IMG/VR virus record: IMGVR_UViG_3300025928_000002
Span: 1-58,128 of that record
DNA length: 58,128 bases
Direction: 5' to 3' (one strand)
Source: a virus
The translations under genes and the position numbers were made by a program. The notes under the pieces were generated by a model, which was not told the DNA's origin, did no database searches, and saw only the letters and a program-made list of their open reading frames with translations. How positions within the stretch are numbered: position 1 is the first letter of the stretch; each line of letters starts with the position of its first letter. Shown here one piece after another: positions 26,117 through 34,151 of the stretch.

Positions 26117-28665
26117 GCGGCAGAGATCTCGACTTCTATGAGGTCGGCACGTGCGATAAGTGCAAGCTCCATCGTGGCGCAGACACAGTGTGTGAGCGTG
26201 GATTTGGGTCCACGCCTGCGGCCGTGATGATCGTCGGCAAGATGCCGAACTCTGATCGCTACCAGACTATGCTGAGAGAGGATCTCCGGCGAGCAGGTCT
26301 GTCTGGCAGCATCAAGATCTTCTGGTCGTCAGCGCTTAAGTGCCGCAACTTCGAGGCGAACGCAAGTAACACCGACATCAAGACCTGCCGGCAGTATCTC
26401 GAGCGTGAGATTCAAGCGGTACAGCCCAAGTTCATCTTGACCATGGGTAACGAGGCGCTGCTCTCTGTGACCGGCCATAGCGGCATCATGAAATGGCGGG
26501 GTAGGCCGCTGCAGATGCATGGCGCCGTCGTGATGCCTACGATCTCGCCATCGGCCGTGCTCGCTAGACCCCAGAATCGCCCTGGTTACGAGGCAGATCT
26601 TAAGCTCTTCTGCTCGCTGGTCCACGGAGTAGATCCCGAGGGCGTTGTTGTTCCGATCGATTTCACCACCATCGACTCGCCGGCTAAGCTCAAGGAGCTG
26701 GCGGAGGATCTCGACGACGCTGATCTGCTGGTGTTCGACATCGAGACCAACATCGTGCCGCTGCAGGAGTATGACCCTCGCGCTCGCATCATCTCACTGA
26801 GTGGTACGTACATCGTCGATGGTCAGGTTCGGGGATTCGCGTTGCCGCTATACCATCCTGAGTCGCCCTTTGAGACTCGATGGCGAGCTGCGATTAGATT
26901 CATTGTTCCACACATGGCGCGCGTCAAGAAACGCATCGCCCACAACGGCAAGTTCGACTGCAGATGGCTTAGCCGATTCTCAGGTGTGGAGATATGGAAC
27001 ACTTTCGACACCATGCTGGGCACCCATCTTCTCAATGAGAACGTGCTCAAGGGTCTCAAGCCTCAGGCTCAGATGAGACTTGGCGTCTCGCCTTGGGGTG
27101 TGGATACTGCTAATCTGCTCTCTATGCCTCTGCGAGAAGTGCTTGAGTACAACTTCCTCGACACCTACTACGATTACCTGATCTACCTGCAGATTGTCGA
27201 TGAGCTGAAGAAGCAGCCTAGACTTGCTCGACTCTACTCTTTCCTGTACAAGCCTGCTAACCGCGACCTGATCAAGACTGAAGGTCGCGGCATGTGGCTC
27301 GATGTCGATCGCCTGAAGGATCGGTTGCCTGAGGCTCGACACAGGCTTGACACGATCGAGGCTGCGCTTTCTGAATGGCTCCCCGAGCGAGACTCCATCG
27401 CCTGGCCCACTGACTCGAAGGGTCGACCGCTCGAGCCGAACTTCAATCCTTCTAACTTCTGCAGATGGTTCCTATTCACCTGGCTTGAGCTACCTGTGCT
27501 CGCCAGGGGCAAAGAGAAAGATGACGGCTCGCCTGGCGCACCATCGCTAGCGGCTGACGTGCTCTCGCTGATGATGGAGAATCCCGATCATCATCCGGTC
27601 ATCGATCTGATGGCCAAGCGTGCAGGTCTTCAGAAGGATCTCAGCTTCCTTGAGTCGTACGCCCAGCTGTACGATGAGAATCAGCGCATGCGTACCTCCT
27701 TCAAGCTTGCCGGCACAGTCACCGGCAGGCTCAGCTCCGGCAAGGAGGACTCATCCAAGTTTGTAGGATCAGCCTCTAAGATCAAGGGCTTCAACGCTCA
27801 GCAGGTACCGCGTGACCCATTCATCCGTGGTGTCATCGGCTCCACACCGGGGTGGACGTGGGTCGAGGCTGACTACTCTCAGATCGAGCTGAGGATCGCT
27901 GCATTCTGCGCCAACGAACGTACCATGATACGGATGTATAATGAAGGCGCTGACATCCACATGGAGACCACGATTGCGGTCACTGGGCTGCCGCGACACA
28001 AGGTCACCAAGGAGATACGCAAGAAGGTTGGCAAACCGGTCAACTTCGGCTTTCTGTATGGCATGGGTTGGATGAAGTTTATCTACACTGCCTTCAACAA
28101 CTACGGCGTCAGATTCACTGAGCAGGAGGCTCGCGCTTACCGCGAAGCATACTTCAGGCTGTTCCCCGATCTGCTGACTTGGCATGACCGCCAGCGTCGT
28201 CTGGTCAGAGCTAATGGTCGAGTACAGTCGGCAATTGGTCGAGTGCGCCACCTGCCCGACATCGAGTCGCCTGAACAAGGAGTACGTGCAGAGGCCGAGC
28301 GACAGGCGATCAACTCACCGGTACAGGGCCTCGCCTCCGACATGGCTGTACTCAGCATGATCCACATCAACGAGCAGCTACGTGAACAAGGGCTAGATGA
28401 CGCAGCTCACTGTCTCGGTCTTGTCCACGATGCGACCAACTGGGAGATTCGCGATGACAAGGTGGCTCAAGTGCTACCCATCATCAAGAACGGCATGGAA
28501 GATATGAGCTATCTGCGACGCAAGTTTGCTTTGAACATGACGCTGCCCATCATCGCAGATCTGAAGGTGGGGCGCCACTGGGGCGACTCGCTCGAGTTGA
28601 CGCCCGAGCAAGTATACGACTACCCTGGGCTCGAGAAGATCGAAGAATACAACATCGCCTACTGA
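26113..28665 (+). CDS. Family A DNA polymerase with N-terminal UDG-like domain
   Basis: 850 residues from the TTG at 26113 (AGAGG upstream; overlaps the previous TGA). Residues about 10-180 form a UDG family 4/5-like domain (CDKCKLH, ALKCRN, TISPSAVLARP), a fusion known from SPO1-type polymerases. Then a 3'-5' exonuclease: FDIETN (about 207), HNGKFDCRWL, YNFLDTYYDYL. The polymerase part has motif A ADYSQIELRI (about 585), the O helix KKVGKPVNFGFLYG and motif C LVHDAT (about 771). Motif C has Ala where Pol I has Glu (HDE). It is the replicative polymerase. Confidence 0.9.
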   Translation: MSGRDLDFYEVGTCDKCKLHRGADTVCERGFGSTPAAVMIVGKMPNSDRYQTMLREDLRRAGLSGSIKIFWSSALKCRNFEANASNTDIKTCRQYLEREIQAVQPKFILTMGNEALLSVTGHSGIMKWRGRPLQMHGAVVMPTISPSAVLARPQNRPGYEADLKLFCSLVHGVDPEGVVVPIDFTTIDSPAKLKELAEDLDDADLLVFDIETNIVPLQEYDPRARIISLSGTYIVDGQVRGFALPLYHPESPFETRWRAAIRFIVPHMARVKKRIAHNGKFDCRWLSRFSGVEIWNTFDTMLGTHLLNENVLKGLKPQAQMRLGVSPWGVDTANLLSMPLREVLEYNFLDTYYDYLIYLQIVDELKKQPRLARLYSFLYKPANRDLIKTEGRGMWLDVDRLKDRLPEARHRLDTIEAALSEWLPERDSIAWPTDSKGRPLEPNFNPSNFCRWFLFTWLELPVLARGKEKDDGSPGAPSLAADVLSLMMENPDHHPVIDLMAKRAGLQKDLSFLESYAQLYDENQRMRTSFKLAGTVTGRLSSGKEDSSKFVGSASKIKGFNAQQVPRDPFIRGVIGSTPGWTWVEADYSQIELRIAAFCANERTMIRMYNEGADIHMETTIAVTGLPRHKVTKEIRKKVGKPVNFGFLYGMGWMKFIYTAFNNYGVRFTEQEARAYREAYFRLFPDLLTWHDRQRRLVRANGRVQSAIGRVRHLPDIESPEQGVRAEAERQAINSPVQGLASDMAVLSMIHINEQLREQGLDDAAHCLGLVHDATNWEIRDDKVAQVLPIIKNGMEDMSYLRRKFALNMTLPIIADLKVGRHWGDSLELTPEQVYDYPGLEKIEEYNIAY

Positions 28666-28668
28666 TGA

Positions 28669-28680
28669 TAGAATGGTGAC
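28669..28680 (+). promoter_or_regulatory. Possible leaderless -10 before gene at 28681
   Basis: TAGAAT (28669-28674) followed by exactly six bases and the ATG. The -35 position has no good match (AATACA-like), so this is the weakest member of the leaderless set; no ribosome-binding site is seen either. Confidence 0.35.
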
Positions 28681-29760
28681 ATGCCGACCTCCAGCAACCT
28701 CTACATCGACCCTGCCATCGACACGGAGATCATCACCCATAGCGCGCTCAAGACGTTCAGGCGCTGCCCTCGACAGTACTACTACAAGTACGTCCAGAGG
28801 TTGAAGCCTAGAATGCTGGGCATCCCGCTCAAGCGAGGCACTTGGATGCATGAGCTTCTAGAGGTCCACCACGGCGGAGGCGACTGGAAGCTACGGCACA
28901 TCGAGCTGTGCAAGAAGTACGACGAGCTGCTCGACGAGGAGAAGGATTACTACGGCAATCTGCCGGAGGAGTGCTACTCTCTCATGAGGGCTTACGTCTA
29001 CTACTACGCAAACGACTCATGGGAGACAGTCGAGACTGAGTTTACCCTACAGGTCGAGCTGCCCATGAAGTCGGCGCTCGTGGTGTATCGGGGTCGAGTG
29101 GACACTCTCTTCACCGACATCTACGGCCTGTGGATCAACGACCATAAGACTCATGGTCGGTTACCTGACCTAACTTTCCGACTGCTCGACGGTCAGTCAG
29201 CTCTATACCTGTGGGCCGCGTTGGCCTCCGGCCTTGACGTCCAAGGCTTCAAGTGGAATTACCTAAGAACTGTCGGGCCGTCGAAGCCCCGAGTGGTCAA
29301 GGCTGGCGACCGCCTGTACAAGAACATGGGCGACACCGACTACCATACCTTCGGCCTCGAGATCAAGCGATTGCTCGCCGCCGGCGAGCTTAAGGGCATG
29401 ACGCCGGACATCAAGCACATCCTGCTTCGGCTCAAAGCCCAACAGTATGTGCCGGGGGAGCCCCAGACTTCGCCATTCTTCAGACGCGACTCTCTTGAGA
29501 AGAGCGATGGGATGCTAGGTCAAGTCGTCGCTGAAGCGATCCACACCACCGCTAGAATCCGCAAGTATCCCTTCCACCGACCCGAGATGATCGAGCGGGT
29601 CATCGATCGCAGCTGCAGCTACTGCCCTTTCAGGGATCTCTGCACCGTAGAGCTCATGGGGGGAGATACCAAGTACCTCAAGAAGAACAACTTCAAGGTT
29701 GGCGATCCGATGGACTACTATCAGGACCGCATTCCGGACAAGAGGGAAGATGAATCTTAA
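28681..29760 (+). CDS. Cas4/RecB-like PD-(D/E)XK exonuclease
   Basis: 359 residues. SALKTFRRCPRQYYYKYV is the N-terminal Q/Y and first Cys region of Cas4-like proteins; RGTWMHELLEVHH, GRVDTLF and LWINDHKTH contain the His, Asp and E/D-x-K-type nuclease residues; SCSYCPFRDLC gives the last three iron-sulfur cysteines. Such enzymes resect double-stranded DNA to make 3' ends for recombination. The next genes (Sak4-like ATPase, SSB-like) fit a phage recombination pathway. Confidence 0.85.
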   Translation: MPTSSNLYIDPAIDTEIITHSALKTFRRCPRQYYYKYVQRLKPRMLGIPLKRGTWMHELLEVHHGGGDWKLRHIELCKKYDELLDEEKDYYGNLPEECYSLMRAYVYYYANDSWETVETEFTLQVELPMKSALVVYRGRVDTLFTDIYGLWINDHKTHGRLPDLTFRLLDGQSALYLWAALASGLDVQGFKWNYLRTVGPSKPRVVKAGDRLYKNMGDTDYHTFGLEIKRLLAAGELKGMTPDIKHILLRLKAQQYVPGEPQTSPFFRRDSLEKSDGMLGQVVAEAIHTTARIRKYPFHRPEMIERVIDRSCSYCPFRDLCTVELMGGDTKYLKKNNFKVGDPMDYYQDRIPDKREDES

Positions 29761-30166
29761 GAGGAAGCCACAGTTCGAGACGAAGGACACCGAGTACGGC
29801 GACAGAGTCACGCTGAGCGGCCATATCATTCTCAGCATGCCTCTAACCCCAGGGGCGATGTCAGGTCGCAGCTACACTGCAAGCTGCACGCTATGCCGTG
29901 ATCGACGACTCGCCATGGGCGAGCCCAGTGGCCCGACTGTGGGTGCCTTGGGTTTCTTCAGGGATGAGTCGCATCGCGACAGAATCATCAACAACCACCT
30001 GAAGGCCCACGATGGCCAGGGCGACCTGGTGCATGTCGTGCATCTGCCTCGCAGAGTCCGACTCATGAATCTGGAGGATGAGATCAAAGATGGCAACCGG
30101 CAAGGACTACGCGGCGATAGCCCGACAGCGGATCGTCAGGCCCGCCGAGCAGGACAAGAAGCCTAG
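29750..30166 (+). CDS. Hypothetical zinc-finger-like protein
   Basis: 138 residues from the ATG at 29750 (AGAGGGAAG upstream, overlapping the nuclease stop). CTLCRDRR followed at a distance by INNHLKAH gives a CxxC...HxxxH pattern like a C2H2 zinc finger. The C-terminus overlaps the next gene by 77 bases in another frame and is Arg/Gln-rich. Probably a small DNA-binding partner in the recombination operon. Confidence 0.55.
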   Translation: MNLKRKPQFETKDTEYGDRVTLSGHIILSMPLTPGAMSGRSYTASCTLCRDRRLAMGEPSGPTVGALGFFRDESHRDRIINNHLKAHDGQGDLVHVVHLPRRVRLMNLEDEIKDGNRQGLRGDSPTADRQARRAGQEA

Positions 30167-30893
30167 GATCCTCGTCTACGGTCGTTACAAGAAGGGCAAG
30201 ACGACCTTCGGCATCTCGGCCGGTGTGGAGAAGACGCTGATCGCCGACCCCGAGACCGGCACGTCGTACATGAAGGGCCTGAATCCACACGTCTGGCCCA
30301 TCACGACCTGGACGGACCTCGACGAGCTGTATGGTTTCCTGCGACTGGGCAACCATCAGTATGAGTGGGTCGTGCTCGACGGTCTGTCGCGATTCAACGA
30401 CATGGCTCTAGACTTCACCATGAAGGTCCGCGAGGAGCGCCAGATCGATGCCCAGCCCGGCATGGTCGCCCAGAAGGACTGGGGCCAGGCCGGCAAGTTG
30501 ATGAAGACCATGATGGTCAACTTCCACAACCTCTCCAAGATGGGCATCATCTACACTGCTCAAGAGCGGCCGCTCGAGACGATCTCGTCAGAGGCTGACG
30601 AGGACGTCGAGCAGGAGAACATGGCCTTCGTGCCTGACATCCCCAAGGGCGTCCGAGCGACCGTGAACTCACTGGTCGATGTCATCGGTCGAATCTACGT
30701 GGTGCAGATCGAGGTCAACGGGGTCAAGAAGCTGCAGCGACGCATGTGGCTGGGAGATCATCCCATGTACGACACCGGCGCTCGCTCGGAGTACGTGCTG
30801 CCCGATTATCTGAAAGGGCCCACAGTACCGCGACTGCTGCAGCTTCTTAACGAGGGTAAGGTCGCTCGTCCGGCTCGAGCCAGCAAGAGCTGA
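30090..30893 (+). CDS. Sak4-like RecA-fold ATPase
   Basis: 267 residues from the ATG at 30090 (alternative 30078). RILVYGRYKKGKTTFGI is Walker A; YEWVVLDGLSRF is Walker B; GIIYTAQERP resembles the sensor strand. This short RecA-like form, next to a Cas4-like nuclease and an SSB-like protein, matches the Sak4 single-strand annealing ATPases of phages. It would promote recombination or repair of replicating DNA. The last residues are basic (RPARASKS). Confidence 0.75.
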   Translation: MATGKDYAAIARQRIVRPAEQDKKPRILVYGRYKKGKTTFGISAGVEKTLIADPETGTSYMKGLNPHVWPITTWTDLDELYGFLRLGNHQYEWVVLDGLSRFNDMALDFTMKVREERQIDAQPGMVAQKDWGQAGKLMKTMMVNFHNLSKMGIIYTAQERPLETISSEADEDVEQENMAFVPDIPKGVRATVNSLVDVIGRIYVVQIEVNGVKKLQRRMWLGDHPMYDTGARSEYVLPDYLKGPTVPRLLQLLNEGKVARPARASKS

Positions 30894-30951
30894 TACGTAT
30901 TGACGGCCATGATATGATCGATGTACATCCCACAACAACAAGGAGGATAGC

Positions 30952-31743
30952 ATGCCCAAGCCAGCGGCCGCTGCTGAGGCGCTCGACTTCACCAATGTGA
31001 AGGACGGGGGAGGCCAGTTCAGCAAGACTCGGTTCCCGGAGGCTGACTACAAGGCCCGGGTCACCCAGGTGCAGTCGGTCACACCCAAGAACGACCCGAA
31101 CGCCAAGATGTGGCTCTTCACCATCGAGGTGACCTACAAGGGCCGCAAGGGCACCTACCCGTACTACGTCAAGCTCGTCGAGAACCAGCTGTGGAAGCTG
31201 CGCAACCTCTTCGCGGCGGCCGGCATGACAATCCCCCAGAAGCGAGTCAAGGTCGACCCCAACAAGGTCGTCGGCAAGTTCATCGGCGCTACGCTGCAGG
31301 ACAGCGAGTACAACGGCCGCATCCAGTCGGAGGTGCAGTACGTCCTGCCTCTCGATAAGATCGAGGCCTACGACGGCGATCTCGAGGACCAGACCGACGA
31401 CGAGGTCGAGGATGAGGAGGAGCTGGAGGAGGAGCTGGAGGAGGAGGTCGAGGACGAGGAGGAAGAAGAGGAGGAGAGCGAGGAGGACCGGCAGAAGCGG
31501 CTTCGCCGGGAGCGCGCTGCGGCTCGCAAGGCCAAGGCCGAGGCGGAGGCAGCCGCGGCGGCGGAGGAGCTCGACGAGGACGAGGACGAAGAGGAGGAGG
31601 AGGATACTCCGGCGCCCCGGCGGACCAAGAAGGCCGCTGGCCCCGCCCGCGGCAAGACCGCGAAGAAGACCACCTCCGCTAAGCGGCCGGCGCCCGCGGT
31701 GGACGACGACGAGCTGGAGGATCTCGACCTCGACGATCTGTAA
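30952..31743 (+). CDS. Single-stranded DNA-binding-like protein with long acidic tail
   Basis: 263 residues, AAGGAGGATAGC upstream. Residues 1-140 form a compact beta-rich domain (DYKARVTQVQSVTP, MWLFTIEVTYKGRKGTYPYYVKLVE, VVGKFIGATLQDSEYNGR) like DUF669-type phage SSBs. Residues about 145-235 are nearly all Glu/Asp, interrupted by Arg/Lys/Ala and Pro/Lys segments, and the end is DDELEDLDLDDL. Acidic C-termini of SSBs recruit replication partners; this one is unusually long and mixed. The gene follows the Sak4-like ATPase. Confidence 0.7.
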   Translation: MPKPAAAAEALDFTNVKDGGGQFSKTRFPEADYKARVTQVQSVTPKNDPNAKMWLFTIEVTYKGRKGTYPYYVKLVENQLWKLRNLFAAAGMTIPQKRVKVDPNKVVGKFIGATLQDSEYNGRIQSEVQYVLPLDKIEAYDGDLEDQTDDEVEDEEELEEELEEEVEDEEEEEEESEEDRQKRLRRERAAARKAKAEAEAAAAAEELDEDEDEEEEEDTPAPRRTKKAAGPARGKTAKKTTSAKRPAPAVDDDELEDLDLDDL

Positions 31744-31753
31744 TACCCAGCAG

Positions 31754-31783
31754 TTGACGGTCAGTCGACCGTCATGCGATGAT
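31754..31783 (+). promoter_or_regulatory. Promoter with overlapping operator-like inverted repeat
   Basis: TTGACG (31754-31759), 18 bases, GATGAT (31778-31783). GACGGTC (31756-31762) and GACCGTC (31767-31773) form a perfect inverted repeat over the -35 and spacer, a likely repressor site. Transcription would enter the noncoding stretch 31790-31952. Confidence 0.6.
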
Positions 31784-31810
31784 TGATGTGCCCGCCCGCC
31801 GCAGGCACTG

Positions 31811-31864
31811 CAGGACCCGATGGATGTTCTCCTAGTCGAGGGCAGCGTCAACCATCGGGTCCTG
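31811..31864 (+). ncRNA. Structured noncoding leader or small RNA candidate
   Basis: CAGGACCCGATGG (31811-31823) pairs perfectly with CCATCGGGTCCTG (31852-31864) around a 28-base loop. It lies about 30 bases after a strong promoter in a 209-base stretch without genes. It may be a small RNA or an attenuating leader for the nuclease gene at 31953. A second -10-like GATAAT lies at about 31908. Confidence 0.4.
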
Positions 31865-31952
31865 CTGGTGTGTGGGCCGATTCGCTCGATCGCCGCTCGA
31901 TGCGCGATAATTGATGCGAGGAAGTTTCTAAGGATGGGGTAGGAGCGATCGG

Positions 31953-32336
31953 ATGACCGGGCCTGAGACACGCATTCAGCGCCAAATGCAGGCGACAGTA
32001 CGAGCACGTGGAGGTTACGTGCTCAAGGTTCATGGCTCACCCATGATGCCGAATGGCACCCCGGATCTTTTGGCGTGCTATAAGGGATACTTTCTAGCGT
32101 TTGAGGTCAAGACGCCCCAGACCAAGACCGACGTCTCGCCGGCGCAGCGCCTGAGACTGAAGCAGATCAGGGACGCCGGCGGGGGTGCTTATGTGGTGTG
32201 GGATGTCGACCGAGTCGAGGAGATTCTCGACTCCATCGATCGCATAATATCGGTCGTCGATGATGCGCTCGATTCGCTACCTGAGGAAGCCGCAGAAGGG
32301 GCTTTGGATCGATGGCATCGGTCAGTCGATAAATGA
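31953..32336 (+). CDS. VRR-NUC family nuclease (Holliday-junction-resolvase-like)
   Basis: 127 residues, AGGAGCGATCGG upstream. ETRIQRQMQATVRARG, MPNGTPDLLACYKGYFLAFEVKTP and SPAQRLRLKQIRDAGGGAYVVWD show the full VRR-NUC pattern: Glu in the first helix, PD, then ExK, and a Q/L-rich helix. This fold cuts branched or flapped DNA. It closes the recombination block. A bidirectional hairpin terminator lies between it and the convergent genes. Confidence 0.85.
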   Translation: MTGPETRIQRQMQATVRARGGYVLKVHGSPMMPNGTPDLLACYKGYFLAFEVKTPQTKTDVSPAQRLRLKQIRDAGGGAYVVWDVDRVEEILDSIDRIISVVDDALDSLPEEAAEGALDRWHRSVDK

Positions 32337-32394
32337 TGCGCAGGCCCATGCTAACATTCTCTACATCGCTTTAAGACGCTTTACACACGGATGA

Positions 32395-32412
32395 GCCCCT
32401 CGCGAGAGGGGC
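32395..32412. terminator. Bidirectional terminator between convergent genes
   Basis: GCCCCTC (32395-32401), loop GCGA, GAGGGGC (32406-32412), a perfect 7-bp stem. It lies between the stops of the rightward nuclease and the leftward gene at 32420. Confidence 0.7.
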
Positions 32413-32419
32413 CCACTCG

Positions 32420-32800
32420 CTAGTCGGTCAGCGCCTGGATGTCAGGAGTGAGAGCCTCCTTCAGCCCCTCTTGCAGGTAAGCCGCCATGCTGAACTGGTA
32501 ATCGATGAACTCCCTCAAGTGGGAGCCGGGGTCCTCCCCGTAGATGCGGTATGACATGCGACGGGCTAGGCTCTTGCACAGATCGTAGATGCCCTGGTTC
32601 TCCAGCACCTTCGCCAGCTCCTCCTGGGGCGTCACACCCAGAGCAGCTGCGGCGACAGTCATGCGATAGATGTGAACCCAGTCGTCCAGGGTGAGCACCT
32701 GCAGGAAGTGTCCCTGAGCGACCCCATCGGGCAGCTTGTTGGTCATGTGGTGGATGGTAGAGTAGGGATTGATCACCGTCATCTCGGCGGTCTGGGTCAT
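32420..32800 (-). CDS. Hypothetical helical protein
   Basis: 126 residues, preceded on its strand by AAGGGGGCTT. Mostly helical: DDWVHIYRMTVAAAALGVTPQEELAKVLENQ and QFSMAAYLQEGLKEAL. No cysteines in a metal pattern, no membrane segment. It is the last gene of a leftward block of small genes. Function not recognised. Confidence 0.6.
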   Translation of the reverse strand: MTQTAEMTVINPYSTIHHMTNKLPDGVAQGHFLQVLTLDDWVHIYRMTVAAAALGVTPQEELAKVLENQGIYDLCKSLARRMSYRIYGEDPGSHLREFIDYQFSMAAYLQEGLKEALTPDIQALTD

Positions 32801-32940
32801 GGTTAAGCCCCCTTGATTGCGGCTTTGTCGACATATTCATCGACTTAATCATGCTACTGCGTCCCGCAAATCATGGCAAGGCTCAACACACCACCAGACC
32901 CGGGAGCGTGGGGTCTCCCGGGTCTGGCGTCAGTGGGTGA

Positions 32941-33108
32941 TCAGTAGGTCAGCGTGCCGTCGCCGATGCCGTCGCGGATCTGGGCCTTGTCCTCGACCGT
33001 CAGGTGCGACCACTCGCTGCGGAACTTGGCCAGGCTGTAGTCGGGCGAGTTCGGGTCGACCTTCTGCGCGAAGAACTTGTGGACTTCGGCCAGATTGGCA
33101 GCGGTCAT
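32941..33108 (-). CDS. Small hypothetical protein
   Basis: 55 residues, from the ATG at 33108 (GGGAGCTACTC upstream) to TGA at 32941. It begins MTAANLAEVHKFFAQKVD and ends IGDGTLTY; helical, mildly acidic, no known motif. A good promoter (TTGACG, 18 bases, TATACT) lies about 50 bases upstream. It falls between two longer leftward genes and uses codons typical of this genome. Confidence 0.6.
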   Translation of the reverse strand: MTAANLAEVHKFFAQKVDPNSPDYSLAKFRSEWSHLTVEDKAQIRDGIGDGTLTY

Positions 33109-33157
33109 GAGTAGCTCCCTCGAATCAGCTGCCCCCGTGTGGGGCGGCGATAAGATA

Positions 33158-33187
33158 AGTATAGGGGCTCAAGCGGCTGTTCGTCAA
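33158..33187 (-). promoter_or_regulatory. Leftward promoter
   Basis: Reverse-strand TTGACG (33187-33182), 18 bases, TATACT (33163-33158). It serves the 55-residue gene and perhaps the gene at 32420. Confidence 0.65.
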
Positions 33188-33332
33188 GGCTTGGGGCAGA
33201 TAAGCTGAGCGACCCCCGGGACGGGGGAAGTCGTTTACCGGGGGTCGTCAGGTCGCACCTTCCCTATAGCACAAGCCGACTGAAGACGGCGACCCATCGG
33301 GGGTCGCAGATCATATACTATCACACACCAGA

Positions 33333-33377
33333 ACTCCTCGATCTAGCCAGCGGGGGGAGGGGCTGTGATCGAGGAGT
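33333..33377 (-). terminator. Probable terminator after the LRKFLR-type gene
   Basis: ACTCCTCGATC and GATCGAGGAGT form a perfect 11-bp stem with a 23-base G-rich loop, 90 bases past the stop at 33467. Confidence 0.5.
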
Positions 33378-33466
33378 CCTGACCGGGCCGGTCGCTCAGG
33401 CGATGCCTGCCCGTGTAGATCGGCTGCCTGGGTGTGGAGTGCCCAAGGGTGAGCCGGTCGCTTCAA

Positions 33467-34078
33467 TCACTCTATGACATCACGATCAGGGTTGTCAAGG
33501 AGAATCTTGTTGAACTCTACCTCTGAGATGTCTCCGTTGTGGTACCTACAGTAAGGGTGCCCGGTGGGCTGGTTCTTGAGCTCCGGCGAAGGACCACAGA
33601 GCAGCGCGATGGGCTCTTCGTCCCCACACCAGGTGATCTGGGGGTGGAACTTGCAGAATCGAGTGCCAGCGACGGTCGGGCTGGTGCACTTCACGGTCAG
33701 GCCCTTGACCTTTGGGTGCGGCCAGCTGTGGCTGCAGATAACCCCGTGCTTGCGCTGGCGGTCCCCGATGCTGGAGTTTAGACGAGCGAGCATGTCGTCC
33801 TCCGAGAGAGGATCGACCTTAGCGACCGCGCGGCCGGCGCGGCGCTTGGGCTCACCGGGGGTGGATGAACGGTTTGACCGAGCAGGCGACTTACCAGACT
33901 GCCAGGCGGTGAACTTGGTCTTGAGCTCCGGCAGATCGTCCTGCCCGATCACGTAGCGGGCGCCCTGTCCCACCGGAGCGAGGGGGCTGGCGGACGAGCG
34001 GAGAAACTTGCGCAAGGTGCGAGCGTCGGTTCCGAGCTCTGAGGCGACCTTGGCAGTGTCGAGCGAATCTGTCGACAT
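33467..34078 (-). CDS. LRKFLR-type DNA-binding protein with zinc-binding C-terminus
   Basis: 203 residues. Residues about 8-55 (KVASELGTDARTLRKFLRSS...VGQGARYVI) form a small helix-turn-helix-like domain nearly identical in pattern to the start of the 44891 protein. The middle is basic. Residues 110-190 hold ICSHSWPHP, VKCTSP, TRFCKFHP and HPYCRYH, several Cys/His suited to zinc. Likely a DNA-binding regulator. Its promoter has a 12-bp inverted repeat, which suggests self-regulation. Confidence 0.55.
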   Translation of the reverse strand: MSTDSLDTAKVASELGTDARTLRKFLRSSASPLAPVGQGARYVIGQDDLPELKTKFTAWQSGKSPARSNRSSTPGEPKRRAGRAVAKVDPLSEDDMLARLNSSIGDRQRKHGVICSHSWPHPKVKGLTVKCTSPTVAGTRFCKFHPQITWCGDEEPIALLCGPSPELKNQPTGHPYCRYHNGDISEVEFNKILLDNPDRDVIE

Positions 34079-34082
34079 TGGT

Positions 34083-34143
34083 ACTCCCAGTCGTGAGGTG
34101 CAGCGTCTAGTCTAGTATATCACCACACGACTGGGAGCGTCAA
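34083..34143 (-). promoter_or_regulatory. Promoter with operator-like inverted repeat
   Basis: Reverse-strand TTGACG (34143-34138), 18 bases, TATACT (34119-34114). The perfect repeat CTCCCAGTCGTG (34084-34095) / CACGACTGGGAG (34126-34137) puts one arm between -35 and -10 and the other over the ribosome-binding site. Either a double operator or an mRNA/DNA control site. Confidence 0.65.
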
Positions 34144-34151
34144 GGCCGCAC

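Larger units (their letters stand above)
33109..33466. other. Noncoding stretch with three inverted repeats
   Basis: 358 bases without a credible gene. It holds a leftward promoter (33158-33187), a perfect inverted repeat CGACCCCCGG/CCGGGGGTCG (33210-33219 and 33238-33247), a smaller one GCGACCC/GGGTCGC near 33280, and an 11-bp repeat ACTCCTCGATC/GATCGAGGAGT (33333-33343 and 33367-33377) that probably ends transcription from the gene at 33467-34078. The leader of the 55-residue gene itself is only about 45 bases. Confidence 0.6.

Noticed and set aside
30847-32007. 386-residue reverse-strand open frame
   Set aside because: Antisense of the Glu-rich SSB-like tail; leucine runs come from reading GAG repeats backwards.
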